Under the pieces are notes generated by a model that saw nothing but the letters and a program-made list of their open reading frames with translations, had not been told where the DNA came from and did not search any database. 64,000 nt of DNA from Rhodoferax sp. (GTDB lineage Bacteria; Pseudomonadota; Gammaproteobacteria; Burkholderiales; Burkholderiaceae_C). Position numbers and translations under genes: made by a program. Location of the stretch: the NCBI RefSeq assembly GCF_025354435.1, contig NZ_JANXMU010000038.1, positions 1 through 64,000 of the forward strand, given 5' to 3'. Below are positions 33,607 to 43,870 of this stretch, in pieces; the stretch's first letter is position 1; each line of letters starts with the position of its first letter.

Positions 33607-34623
33607 TTAACCGGCCGCGCTGAACCCGGTCGGGTTGGCGCTCTGCCAGCGCCAGGCATCGGCACACATGGCATCCAGCCCGCGCTCGGCGCGCCAGCCC
33701 AGCAGCGCCAGGGCCGCAGCGGGTTCGGCATAGCAGGCGGCAATGTCACCAGGCCGCCGGGGGGCGACCTGGTAGGGCACGGGTTTGCCGCTGGCTTTTT
33801 CAAACGCACGCACCATGTCCAGCACGCTGTAGCCAATGCCGGTGCCCAGGTTCACCGTCAAAAAGTCGGGCACGGCCTGCAGACGCTCCAGCGCCTTGAG
33901 GTGGCCCACGGCCAGATCGACCACGTGGATGTAGTCGCGCACGCCGGTGCCGTCGGCGGTGGCATAGTCGTCGCCCCACACATTCAAAAAGGCCCGCTGG
34001 CCCACAGCCACCTGGGCCACAAAGGGCAGCAGGTTGTTGGGTGTGCCACGCGGGTCTTCACCAATCAGCCCGCTTTCGTGCGCGCCCACCGGGTTGAAGT
34101 AGCGCAGGATGCCGATGCGCCACGACGCGTCGCTGTGGTGCAGGTCGCGCAGCAGGTCTTCCACCATCAGCTTGCTGCGGCCATAGGGGTTAGTGGCCGA
34201 GAGCGGATGATCCTCAGTGAGCGGCAGGCGCTGCGGGTCGCCGTACACCGTGGCCGACGAGCTGAACACCAGCGTCTTCACGCCGCACGCGCCCATGGCT
34301 TCGATCAGGCGCAGCGTGCCCACCACGTTGTTGTCGTAATAGCGCAGCGGCTGCGCCACCGACTCGCCCACCGCCTTCAGCCCCGCGCAGTGGATCACCG
34401 CCGTGGCCCCGCTGGACTGCAGCGCCGCCGTCAGCGCCGCCACATCGCGGATGTCGCCCTCGATCACACGGGGCTTCTTGCCCGTGATGCGCTCCACCCG
34501 CGCCAGCGACTCGGGCTGGCTGTTGCAGAAGTTGTCAAACACCGTGACATCCAGGCCCGCGTTGAGCAACTCGACGCAGGTATGGGAACCAATATAGCCA
34601 GCACCACCGGTCACAAAAATCAT
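33607..34623 (-). CDS. galE: UDP-glucose 4-epimerase
   Basis: SDR-superfamily enzyme interconverting UDP-glucose and UDP-galactose, supplying sugars for LPS and exopolysaccharide. 338 residues from ATG 34623. NAD-binding GGAGYIG at residues ~6-12, 'DNFCNS', the catalytic Ser in 'FSSSATVYG' and the Y-G-R-S-K active-site pair (YxxxK) near residue 148. 'GTPNNLLPFVAQVA' is the GalE sugar-binding block. A longer in-frame start lacks support. Confidence 0.96.
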   Translation of the reverse strand: MIFVTGGAGYIGSHTCVELLNAGLDVTVFDNFCNSQPESLARVERITGKKPRVIEGDIRDVAALTAALQSSGATAVIHCAGLKAVGESVAQPLRYYDNNVVGTLRLIEAMGACGVKTLVFSSSATVYGDPQRLPLTEDHPLSATNPYGRSKLMVEDLLRDLHHSDASWRIGILRYFNPVGAHESGLIGEDPRGTPNNLLPFVAQVAVGQRAFLNVWGDDYATADGTGVRDYIHVVDLAVGHLKALERLQAVPDFLTVNLGTGIGYSVLDMVRAFEKASGKPVPYQVAPRRPGDIAACYAEPAAALALLGWRAERGLDAMCADAWRWQSANPTGFSAAG

Positions 34624-34701
34624 AAGAATCTTTCCATGCAAACGCGCCGAATTCCGGGCGAACTGGCATTGTAGGGGTGCCATTTAACGCGGCGATGCGC
34701 G

Positions 34702-37700
34702 TTAGGGCGGCGGGGTCATTGGTGCATCGGCGCGGGCCAGCATGGGCATCAACTGCGGTGCCAGCAGCTTCAGCAATTGCACCGGCAAGGCGCTGGTGAA
34801 GTCGTAGTCGGCCGCCTGTGCGCCCGGTACGTAGGCAATGAGAGTGCCAAAGAAGCGCTCGTCGATATTGAAGACAAAGGTCGCCGAACGATTCACCACC
34901 CGCGACTGGATCAACCGTCCACCCGCCCCATAGGTGTCATAGCGCTGGTCACCGGTGCCGGTCTTGCCGCCGACCGGCAGAACGCGGCCATCGGCGCGCA
35001 CAAAGGCCTTGTTCACGCGCTTGGCGGTACCGTCCCCTACCACCTGCCGGATAGCGCCGCGCACGGCCTGGGCGACCTCCGGCGCCAGCACGCGCTCGGC
35101 CCGGCCGGTACTGCAGCAGCGTGTCATACGGCGTGGCGGCCGCGAAATGCAGCGACTGGATGCGCGTATTGGGTTTGCGCAGACCGTCGTTGACCAGGAT
35201 GCCCATCAATTCGGCCAGCGCCGCCGGGCGGTCCGCCGAGGCCCCCAGCGCGGTCGCATACGAGGGCACCAGCGTGTCGAAGGGATAGCCCATCTGCGCC
35301 CATTGCCGCTGGATTTCCAGAAACCCCTCGCCTTCGAGCAAGCCCAGAATCCGCTTATCCTGCGCCTGCTTGCGGTGGGTAGAAAACAGCAATGCATAGA
35401 CCGCCTGGAGCTCGGCCACACTGGCCTGCATCACCTGCGTCTGGCCCGCGCCCGGATGGGCTTGCAGGTAGCCGACCAGCCACAGCTCCAGCGGATGCAC
35501 GCCCGCCAGGTAACCACGGTCGGCCAGCGACATGCGGTCCGGGGCGTACTGCGCATACAGCCTGGCCAGCGTGGGCTCGGCCGGGTCGATACCGTCCGGC
35601 AAATTGCCCTGCACCCAGGCGATGAACTGGTCGCGTGGTGCCGCCGGAAACAGTGTGCGGTGGATGGCCGCCAGCCGCGAGGCGGTGGGCCGCACATTAC
35701 CCAATAGCAGCTCCTGCGCCTCCTGGGCGGTTTTGCCATGGTATTTGACCAAGAAGCGGCGCATGAAAACCTGGCCTTCGTGGTCGGCAAAGCGCGCCAG
35801 ATAGGCCGCACGGCGCGGGTCATCGGCATCCTGCAGCAGCTTGGCCGAGGAACCTGGAGTCAGGAACATGTAGTGGCGTACGACATCGCGCATCAGCCGG
35901 ATGAACACCAGATTCACCGATTTGCGCAGGCCATCGCGCACCGACAGCACCCGGCCGTTGTCTTCCGCATTGAAGTTGACAAAGTGGTACAGTCCGTCCC
36001 CCGTCATGAAGCCTTCGCCGGGGCTGGCAGAGTACCGCCGCTGCAGTGCCGCCTCCAGCATCGCGCCCAGACTTTTGTCGCTGGCCGTCGCGAAGTAGTC
36101 GGCGGCCCAGCGCGTCAACACATCCTGCCGATCGATGGCCAGCGCGCGCAATTGCGCGGCAGCCAGCGGCGACAACTGCTGGTGCAGCTTGTCCATGATG
36201 TCCAGATAGGTCACCAGCGTGCGCAGCTTGGCGGTGGACCCCAGGTCAAGCTTGATGCCTTCGTTGATATTCAACGGCTGGTCGAAATTATCGGTTTGTA
36301 CCCGCATGACATTGACATCGCTGCCGCGCTCATACAGCGTGAAGCTGTACACCACCTTGGCCGGATCGCCACGCGCCAGCAACTGCTTGGCCGACAGCCC
36401 GGCCGCCTTGACATGGGCCGGATCACGCAGGTCGCGCAGCAGACTGGTGACCGCAGTCTGCACCGGCGCATCCAGCGTGCTCACTACGCTGAGGTCCAGC
36501 CGATCCAGGTCGTACAGCCGCTGGCCGCCGAGCAATCCGGCCAAATGCGTGCGTACGGTATTGGCCGCCTTCTGCGCCACAAATGAGACGGTGGCGACAG
36601 GCAGCTTGCCGGACCGCCGCTGCAGCTTCACCCGCAGCGCCGCATCGCGCAAGGCCAGCGGGATCACGCCGGCATGGCCCAACAGGTTCAGGTGGCTGTT
36701 AGTCAACTGCTCCAGTTCGGCCTCATCGGCATCGAAGTAATAGGACGGTCGGCGCTGCGCGATCAGCAGACTCAGCGCCTGCTTGTACAGCTGCGCCTGG
36801 GCATCCCAATCCCCCTGCGGCGAGGCCCCAGCTTTGCCAAGTGGACCCAAGATGCCGCCCACGTCCTGGAAATCACGCCCATACCAAACCCACAGCCCGT
36901 CACCCAGGCCATGCACTTCGCCAAAACCGGCCTTGGCCGACAGCGGCATGGTATTGATATAGGCAAGCACGATCTGGCGCCGCGCCGCACTGGTGTCCTC
37001 GCCCGGCTGGTAGGCGCGCAAGGCTGCCGACACCATTTGCTGCAATTTTTCGTACACCGACGAGGTCCGGCCCTCGGCCGAATGGCGGTATTTTTCGATC
37101 TGCGTCGCCAGCGTGCTGCCACCGGGCGAACGGCTGTCACCCGCTAGGCTGGCCTTGGCCTTGCTCAGCACTGCATTGGCCAGCCGGTCCCACTCCACCG
37201 CAGGGTTGCGCAGAGGCTGTTGCGGGTCCAGCAGCTCCCGGTTTTCGATGTACAGCAGACTGGACACCAACAGCGGCGGAATGTCGTCCAATCGCGCAAA
37301 CACCCGCTGCGGATAGCGCTCCTGGAACAGGCGCTGGCGGTCACGGTCAAAGATGCACAGGCCGGCCTGGGTCTTTTCCGCATAGGGGGCGAAATAGCCA
37401 GCGTCGACGATCTGGGCCATGGTGGGGGAAATTCGCGCCTGCTCAACCACCTTGAAATCACGGGCCTGCAGCCTCTGCAAAAACACCGGTAACTGCGAGT
37501 AGCCCAGCCGGTCGTCATACGGCGCGCGCTGGGGAAAGCGGATCAACGGGCTGGGACCGGCCGCCACTTCAAAACTGGCCTTGCGCGCCAGTGCAGCAAA
37601 AAACCGGGCCTGGTAGGCCGAAGTCTGCATTTCCCGGGCAATGCACAACCCGGCCAAGACCAGCAAGACCAAGACCACGGCAGCCCATAGCATCCGGCTG

Positions 37701-37732
37701 CGGAACGACCACGAAAATCGCTTTTCCCGCAT
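34702..37732 (-). pseudogene. Large class A penicillin-binding protein, frameshifted before the KTG box
   Basis: The frame from ATG 37732 (ribosome site AGGTGG) encodes a transmembrane helix (~15-34), a divergent GT51 glycosyltransferase ('YIENRELLDP', 'GGSTLATQIEKYRHS') and a transpeptidase with SxxK (G-S-T-A-K) and S-V-N, but runs out of frame near 35095-35112 and ends at 34949 in low-complexity residues. The homologous continuation, with 'AERVLAPEVAQAVRG', the K-T-G-T-G box and a normal C-terminus, is in the next frame down to TAA 34702. The whole interval is one base over a multiple of three (3031 nt), so a single inserted base explains it. Repaired length would be about 1009 residues. 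Either an inactivating mutation or a sequence error in a GC-rich run. Confidence 0.85.
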
Positions 37733-37921
37733 ATGCACCACCTGAACTCCATTATTGGCCCGCCAGGCGGATCAGGCCATACCGCCACCCACAAAGAGGC
37801 CAACGAAACCGATAAATCACCCAGCAATCCACCACGGCCAGAAGAATTCACGGTGCGCGCTTGAACTCGGCCCGCATGGCGTCACCTATTTAACCCGATC
37901 TATTCGTCGCATAGGCATGCG

Positions 37922-39099
37922 ATGCGACTGTCCATGGCATTGCTCCCCGTCTTCCTGTTCTCTGTGCTGGTACACGCCCTATTGGGCTGGCGCATGGCCC
38001 CCGACCTAGCGCTGCGACTGCCGCTTTTCGGCGCGCTATTTTGGGTCTGGATGGCGGCATCGGCCGTGTTGATGCCCATGGGCATGGTGTCGCTACGCTT
38101 TGCACGCCCCCCACTGCACACCGTGCTGACATGGCTGGGCCTGCTGTGCATGGGCCTGTTCTCCAGCCTGTTCACGCTGATGGTGCTGCGGGAGCTGTTG
38201 AGCGCCCTACTGCTCATCACGGATTGGGCCCAACTGCCGCTTATGGGGCTGGGCAAGTTTCGGTCGCTATCCGCGATGGCCATTCCGCCGGCCGCCTTGC
38301 TGATGAGCATGGTGGGCTTCTGGAATGCGCGTCGCACGGCCAGCGTGGTGCGGGTCAATGTACCCATCGCCAATTTACCTCTGGCGCTGGAAGGCTTCAG
38401 CATCGCGCAGATCAGCGACATCCATGTCGGCCCCACGATCCGCAAACGCTACCTGGAACGCATCGTCAACCGGGTGAATGGCTTACAAGCCGATCTGGTG
38501 GCCATTACCGGAGACCTGGTGGATGGCTCGGTGAAATCGCTGGGAGAGCACGTCCAGCCGCTGTCTGGTCTGCAATCTTTGCACGGCACATTTTTCGTTA
38601 CAGGCAACCACGAGTACTACTCGGGTGCAGATGCCTGGATCGCCAAACTGCGCTCCCTCGGAATCAAGGTCCTGGTCAATGAACACGTAGTAATTGCCCA
38701 CCACCGCGATCCGGGTGCAGCCCCCGCTCAATTGCTCGTGGCGGGGGTTGCCGACTTCAATGCGCACCATTTTGATGAAAATCACCGCAGTGACCCGCTG
38801 GCCGCCATCGCCAACGCACCGGATCTAAACCTGTTCAAGTTGCTGCTGGCGCACCAGCCACGCACGGCCCCCGCAGCCGAACAGGCCGGCTTCGACTTGC
38901 AGCTCAGTGGACACACCCATGGCGGCCAGTTCTGGCCATGGGCCTACTTCGTCAAACTGCAGCAACCTTACACACAAGAGTTGCACAAGCTGAAAAACAT
39001 GTGTACACCAATCGGGGCACGGGCTACTGGGGTCCGCCCAAACGTCTTGGCGTACCCTCCGAAATTACGCATCTTCGACTCGTACGGTCTAGCGTTTGA
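37922..39099 (+). pseudogene. Membrane metallophosphoesterase, frameshifted near the C-terminus
   Basis: Calcineurin-like phosphoesterase (YkuE/YaeI type) anchored by four N-terminal helices (residues ~5-150). Metal-binding blocks D-I-H-V-G, G-D-L-V-D-G, G-N-H-E and G-H-T-H-G-G-Q are intact. After 'HKLKNM' (about 39001) the original frame becomes non-homologous and continues to 39151. The next frame reads [14 protein letters not shown] and '[11 protein letters not shown]', the conserved ending of this family, and stops at 39097-39099. One missing base restores a 392-residue protein. The active site is before the break, so partial function is possible. Divergent from the frameshifted PBP gene. 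Confidence 0.82.
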
Positions 39100-39209
39100 G
39101 GGGCTTACCGGGGGTGGATGCGCACGAAGTGCTTTGCGGATTGCCTGGTGAAGCCGCAATGTAGAAACGCCCCAAAACCCAAATAGGTGCTGAGGCGCAT
39201 GGATTTGAA

Positions 39210-39286
39210 TGGTAGGGCGTGAGTGACTTGAACACTCGACCAAAGGATTATGAGTCCTCTGCTCTAACCAACTGAGCTAACGCCCC
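39210..39286 (-). tRNA. tRNA with CAT anticodon (tRNA-Met, elongator; tRNA-Ile2 not excluded)
   Basis: 77-nt cloverleaf on the minus strand: acceptor GGGGCGT / ACGCCCT with one G-U pair, D-arm GCTC...GAGC, anticodon stem GAGGA / TCCTT, loop CTCATAA (anticodon CAT), T-arm GAGTG-TTCAAGT-CACTC, discriminator A and an encoded CCA end. Elongator Met and lysidine-modified Ile2 tRNAs share this anticodon; sequence alone does not settle it here. Confidence 0.9.
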
Positions 39287-39320
39287 ACACAACCCGACAT
39301 TATACTGTGCGAAAAACGGC

Positions 39321-40325
39321 TTACTTCTGGTGGCTCAACGCGTTGCTAACCAGCTTGGAGGTGATGTCCACGATCTGGATCATGCGGTCGTAGGCCATGC
39401 GGGTGGGGCCGATCACGCCCAGGGTGCCGACGACCTGGCCGTCCACCTCGTAAGGGGCGCTAACAATGGACAGTTCTTCAAACGGCACCACCTGGCTTTC
39501 ACCACCGATGTAGATACGCACGCCCTCGGCCTGGCTGGAGATGTCCAGCAGCCGCATGATCTGGGTTTTTTGCTCGAAGAGGTCAAACGCCCGGCGCAAA
39601 TGGCCCATATCGCCCGAAAAGTCGCTCACGGCCAGCAGGTTGCGTTCGCCCGAGATCACCACGTCGCCCTGTTCGCGGGTCAGTGCTTCGGAGCTGGCGT
39701 TGACCGCTGCCTGCATCAGGCTGGCGATCTCGCCGCGCAGGGTTTCCACCTCGTTCTTAAGGCGTTCGCGCACTTGCTCGATGGACAGGCCGGCGTAGTG
39801 GCCGTTGAGGTAGTTGGCGGCTTCGACCAGTTGGGAAGACGTGTAATCCACCTCGGTGAAGATCACGCGGTTTTGCACATCGCCTTCGGGCGAAACGATG
39901 ATGACCAGGAAGCGTTTGTCCGACAGGCGCAAAAACTCAATGTGGCGAAACACCGAGGTGCGCCGCGGTGCCATCACCACGCCCACAAACTGCGACAGGC
40001 TAGACAGCAGGTTAGCCGCGTTGACGATGACCTTCTGCGGCTGCTCCGCCACCAGCTTGGGGGGAGCCAGCGGGCCGGATTGCACGGTGAGCATGGTGTC
40101 CACAAACAGGCGGTAGCCGCGCGCCGTGGGAATGCGGCCCGACGAGGTGTGCGGGCTGACGATCAGACCCAGTTCCTCCAGGTCGGACATCACGTTGCGG
40201 ATGGTGGCGGGCGACAGGTCCAGGCCCGAGGCTTTAGAGAGCGTGCGGGAGCCTATGGGCTGTCCATCGGCGATATAGCGCTCGACCAGCGCTTTCATTA
40301 ACAACTTGGCACGGTCATCGAGCAT
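39321..40325 (-). CDS. hrcA: Heat-inducible transcription repressor HrcA
   Basis: Represses groESL/dnaK-type genes by binding CIRCE operators; its folding depends on GroEL. 334 residues: an N-terminal winged helix (residues ~1-75) with '[27 protein letters not shown]' as the recognition region, then a GAF-like domain and inserted dimerisation domain, ending '[15 protein letters not shown]'. No CIRCE inverted repeat is visible in front of it or elsewhere nearby. Divergent from nadK with 28 bp between the starts. Confidence 0.96.
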   Translation of the reverse strand: MLDDRAKLLMKALVERYIADGQPIGSRTLSKASGLDLSPATIRNVMSDLEELGLIVSPHTSSGRIPTARGYRLFVDTMLTVQSGPLAPPKLVAEQPQKVIVNAANLLSSLSQFVGVVMAPRRTSVFRHIEFLRLSDKRFLVIIVSPEGDVQNRVIFTEVDYTSSQLVEAANYLNGHYAGLSIEQVRERLKNEVETLRGEIASLMQAAVNASSEALTREQGDVVISGERNLLAVSDFSGDMGHLRRAFDLFEQKTQIMRLLDISSQAEGVRIYIGGESQVVPFEELSIVSAPYEVDGQVVGTLGVIGPTRMAYDRMIQIVDITSKLVSNALSHQK

Positions 40326-40353
40326 GGCTTCATTTTAATGATGTAATTTGTGA

Positions 40354-41247
40354 ATGAAATCACAATTCCGCCACGTTGCGCTATTCGGCAAATACGCCGC
40401 GCCGGGCACCCACGTTGCGAACGCCTCTTCGTGCCATGTGCTGGCGGAGATTGCGCAATTTTTAACCGGTCAGGGCTGCGAGGTGGTGGTCGAAACCGAC
40501 ACGGTGGCCAACACCGGACTGACCGGCTACCCAGTACTGGACGTGGAGGCCATTGGCCGCCAGTGCGATTTAGGGCTGGTAGTGGGGGGCGACGGCACCA
40601 TGCTGGGCATTGGCCGCCAGCTGGCCCGCTTTGGGGTGCCGCTGATCGGTATCAACCAGGGGCGGCTAGGCTTTATCACCGACATCCCGATCAACGCCTA
40701 CCAGGCCACCCTCACGCCCATACTGAACGGCACCTTCGAGGAAGACCACCGCAGCCTGATGCACGCCCGGGTGATGCGCAACGGGGCCTGCGTGTTCGAC
40801 ACCCTGGCGATGAACGACGTGGTGGTGAACCGCGGTGCCACCTCGGGCATGGTGGAGTTGCGGGTCGAGGTGGACGGCCACCTGGTGTCCAACCAGCGGG
40901 CCGACGGCCTGATCATCGCCACGCCCACCGGCTCCACCGCCTATTCGCTGTCGGCTGGGGGGCCGCTGATGCACCCGTCCATCCCCGGCTGGGTGATGGT
41001 GCCCATCGCCCCGCATACATTGACAAACAGGCCGATTGTGCTGGCTGATGCGGCGGAAGTAGCTATTGAACTTATAGCAGGACGCGATGCCAGCGCCAAT
41101 TTCGACATGCAGTCTCTGGCCACGCTTCAGCACGGCGACCGCATCATCGTACGCCGCTCCGAGCACCGCGTACGCTTCTTGCACCCCCAGGGCTGGAGCT
41201 ACTTTGACACCCTGCGCAAAAAACTCCACTGGAATGAAGGCACCTAA
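40354..41247 (+). CDS. nadK: NAD kinase
   Basis: Phosphorylates NAD to NADP. 297 residues with the GGDGT motif near residue 74 ('[13 protein letters not shown]'), '[11 protein letters not shown]', the NE/D-type block '[11 protein letters not shown]' and the conserved '[16 protein letters not shown]'. A segment near residue 240 (V-A-I-E-L-I-A) is encoded by a short inverted repeat resembling the tail of the local repeat family, but the protein pattern there is still normal. First gene of nadK-recN-rapZ. Confidence 0.96.
   Translation: MKSQFRHVALFGKYAAPGTHVANASSCHVLAEIAQFLTGQGCEVVVETDTVANTGLTGYPVLDVEAIGRQCDLGLVVGGDGTMLGIGRQLARFGVPLIGINQGRLGFITDIPINAYQATLTPILNGTFEEDHRSLMHARVMRNGACVFDTLAMNDVVVNRGATSGMVELRVEVDGHLVSNQRADGLIIATPTGSTAYSLSAGGPLMHPSIPGWVMVPIAPHTLTNRPIVLADAAEVAIELIAGRDASANFDMQSLATLQHGDRIIVRRSEHRVRFLHPQGWSYFDTLRKKLHWNEGT
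41061..41083. repeat. Half-copy of the interspersed repeat inside nadK
   Basis: GTAGCTATT-GAACTT-ATAGC resembles the TAGCTA...TAATAGC tail of the repeat family, within codons for V-A-I-E-L-I-A. It may be chance; only the tail is recognisable. Confidence 0.35.
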
Positions 41248-41265
41248 AGTTATGGCACTGAACAC

Positions 41266-42912
41266 ATGGCGTTGAAACGTATCACCCTGCGCGACTTTGT
41301 GATCGTGCGCGAGCTCGATCTGGAGCTGGACACCGGTTTCAGCGTGCTCACCGGCGAAACCGGCGCGGGCAAATCCATCCTGATCGACGCGCTGCAACTG
41401 GCCCTGGGCAGCCGCGCCGATGCGGGCACAGTGCGCGAAGGCGCGGCCCGGGCCGACATCAGCGCCGAATTCGACAGCCTGCCCGCCATCAGCAGCTGGC
41501 TGGACGCGGCCGGGTTTGACCAGGCCGACAGCCTGCTGCTGCGCCGCACCGTGGACGCGCAGGGCAAAAGCCGGTCGTGGATCAACGGCAGCCCGGCCAC
41601 CGCCACCCAGTTGCGCGAGATCGGCGACCAGCTGCTCGACATCCACGGCCAGCACGCCTGGCAAAGCCTGACCCGCCCCGACACCGTGCGCAGCCTGCTC
41701 GATGCCTACGCGGGCACCAGCACCCGCGCACTAGAGGCGCTGTGGACCCAATGGCGCAGCACCCAGAAAGCCCTGGCCGATGCCCAGGCCGCGCGCGACT
41801 CGCGGCAGCAAGAGCAGGAGCGCCTGGCCTGGCAGATTGGCGAAGTGGGCAAACTCAACCCCGGTGCCGACGAGTGGGCCGAGCTGAACGCCGAGCACAC
41901 CCGCCTCTCCCATACCCAAGCCCTGCTGGATGCGGTGCAAACCGCCATCGACGCGCTGGAAGGAGAAGACTCTGGTGCATTAGCCGGTTTGTCCCGCGCC
42001 CACACTGCGCTACACAATCAAGAGCACATAGCGCCCGAGTACGCTGCGCTGGCCGAGGTTTTGGCATCTAGCCTGGCACAGGCCGAAGATGCCGCCCATT
42101 CGCTGCACACCACCCTGCGCAAAACCGAGCTGGACCCGGCCCGGCTGGGTGCACTGGACGACCGTCTGTCGCAATGGGTGTCGCTGGCCCGGCGCTACAA
42201 GCGTACGCCCGCCGAGCTGCCCGTGCTGCTGGCCAGTTGGAAAACCGAACTGGCCCGGCTGGACGCTGCCGCCGACAGCCAAGCTTTGGAGACCGCCGAG
42301 CGCAAAGCCCAGACCGCCTACCGCGCCGAGACCACGGCGCTGACCAAAGCCCGCAACCAGGCCGCCCCCAAGCTGGCCAAGGCCATCACCCTGGCGATGC
42401 AGGGACTGGGCATGCAGGGCGGCCAGTTCCAGGTGGCGCTGCAAAAAATCGAGCCCAGCGCCAGCGGGCTGGAAGAAGTGCAATTTTTGGTGGCCGGGCA
42501 CGCGGGCAGTACCCCGCGCGCGGTGGGCAAGGTGGCCTCTGGCGGCGAGCTGTCGCGCATCGCGCTGGCGATTGCGGTCACCACCAGCGAGCTGGGCACG
42601 GCGCAAACCCTGATTTTTGACGAGGTGGATTCCGGCGTGGGCGGTGCCGTGGCCGAAACCGTGGGCCGCCTGATGAAGCAGCTGGGCCGCGACCGCCAGG
42701 TACTGGCCGTCACCCACCTGCCCCAAGTAGCGGCCTGCGCCGACCATCACTTGGTGGTGGCCAAGCAGCGCGACGGCAAAAGCACGGTCAGCAGCGTGGC
42801 CTTGGTACTGGGTGAACAGCGCGTGGCCGAAGTTGCGCGCATGCTCGGGGGTGAAAAACTATCCGGCACCACGCTGGCCCACGCCAAAGAGATGCTAGGG
42901 ATTGCGCTATGA
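41266..42912 (+). CDS. recN: DNA repair protein RecN
   Basis: SMC-like ATPase acting early in double-strand break repair. 548 residues: Walker A G-E-T-G-A-G-K-S at residues 30-37, long helical coiled-coil arms (~150-370), the ABC signature '[14 protein letters not shown]' near residue 425, Walker B '[13 protein letters not shown]' and '[15 protein letters not shown]'. The stop overlaps the rapZ start by four bases (ATGA). Confidence 0.96.
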   Translation: MALKRITLRDFVIVRELDLELDTGFSVLTGETGAGKSILIDALQLALGSRADAGTVREGAARADISAEFDSLPAISSWLDAAGFDQADSLLLRRTVDAQGKSRSWINGSPATATQLREIGDQLLDIHGQHAWQSLTRPDTVRSLLDAYAGTSTRALEALWTQWRSTQKALADAQAARDSRQQEQERLAWQIGEVGKLNPGADEWAELNAEHTRLSHTQALLDAVQTAIDALEGEDSGALAGLSRAHTALHNQEHIAPEYAALAEVLASSLAQAEDAAHSLHTTLRKTELDPARLGALDDRLSQWVSLARRYKRTPAELPVLLASWKTELARLDAAADSQALETAERKAQTAYRAETTALTKARNQAAPKLAKAITLAMQGLGMQGGQFQVALQKIEPSASGLEEVQFLVAGHAGSTPRAVGKVASGGELSRIALAIAVTTSELGTAQTLIFDEVDSGVGGAVAETVGRLMKQLGRDRQVLAVTHLPQVAACADHHLVVAKQRDGKSTVSSVALVLGEQRVAEVARMLGGEKLSGTTLAHAKEMLGIAL

Positions 42913-43811
42913 AGCTTGAAATTGTGTTGATCACCGGCATGTCGGGCTCGGGCAAGTCCGTCGCCCTGCACGCACTGGAAGACGCGGGCTACTACTGCGT
43001 GGACAACCTGCCGCCCGAGCTGCTGCTGAGCTTTGTAAAACTGGAGCAAACCCAGGGTGCGCAGAAGGTGGCCATCGCCATGGACGTGCGCAGCGCCACC
43101 GCCCTCCCCTTGGTGCCACAGCACCTGGAGACATTGCGCAAACAGGGGGTACACATCAAATCGCTGTTTCTGGACTCGGCTACCGACACCCTGGTGCGCC
43201 GCTACTCCGAAACGCGGCGCAAGCACCCGCTGTCGCGCTCCGAGCGCACCGACCAGCAACACGCCCTGGTCGAAGCCATCGAGCTGGAACGCGAGCTGCT
43301 GGCCGACCTGCGCGAAGAAGCCCATATGATAGACACCAGCTTCATCCGCGCCTCGCAGTTGCAGGGCTACATCAAGTCGCTGATCGCCGCGCCCGAGGCG
43401 CAGCTGACGCTGGTATTCGAGTCCTTCGCCTTCAAGCGCGGCATTCCAGTGGATGCCGACTTTGTGTTCGACGTGCGCATGCTGCCCAACCCGCACTACG
43501 AGGTGGACTTGCGCCCCCTGACCGGGCGCGATGACGCGGTGGCGGCGTTTTTGCGCCAAAGCCCTGACGTGGCGCAGATGTTCAACCACATTGAAAAGTT
43601 TTTGACCCACTGGCTGGAGCCCCTGGCCCGCGACCACCGCAGCTACGTCACGGTGGGCATTGGCTGCACCGGCGGGCAGCACCGCTCGGTGTATCTGGTG
43701 GAGCAACTGGCAGCGGCTTTCAGCAAGCGCTGGGTCACACTGAAGCGGCACCGCGAACTGGATGCGCGGGGCGACCTTCCGCCCCTGTCAGGTGGCGCTA
43801 CCGTTTTTTAA
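42909..43811 (+). CDS. rapZ: RNase adapter protein RapZ
   Basis: Nucleotide-binding adapter that in enterobacteria controls GlmZ/GlmS and amino-sugar supply. 300 residues; Walker A G-M-S-G-S-G-K-S at residues 9-16, Walker B-like '[15 protein letters not shown]', and C-terminal '[15 protein letters not shown]' that forms the phosphatase-like loop of the RNA-binding half. In Betaproteobacteria it typically sits near PTS genes or hprK; here it follows recN, so the regulatory target may differ. Confidence 0.93.
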   Translation: MKLEIVLITGMSGSGKSVALHALEDAGYYCVDNLPPELLLSFVKLEQTQGAQKVAIAMDVRSATALPLVPQHLETLRKQGVHIKSLFLDSATDTLVRRYSETRRKHPLSRSERTDQQHALVEAIELERELLADLREEAHMIDTSFIRASQLQGYIKSLIAAPEAQLTLVFESFAFKRGIPVDADFVFDVRMLPNPHYEVDLRPLTGRDDAVAAFLRQSPDVAQMFNHIEKFLTHWLEPLARDHRSYVTVGIGCTGGQHRSVYLVEQLAAAFSKRWVTLKRHRELDARGDLPPLSGGATVF

Positions 43812-43818
43812 GCCTTTT

Positions 43819-43870
43819 AGGCCTCTAGCGTAGGTAGCATCTACGCCAGTAGCTACAAATTAAATAGCAG
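43819..43870 (+). repeat. Copy of the ~50-bp interspersed repeat overlapping the mutY stop
   Basis: AGGCCTCTAGCGTAGGTAG, inner inverted repeat (GTAG...CTAC / TAGCGT...ACGCCA), then AGTAGCTACAAATTAAATAGCAG. Its AT-rich tail encodes the last two to three residues (S-A-I) and the TAA of mutY on the minus strand. Confidence 0.8.

Noticed and set aside
40300-40360. CIRCE operator near hrcA
   Set aside because: No TTAGCACTC-N9-GAGTGCTAA inverted repeat in the hrcA-nadK gap.
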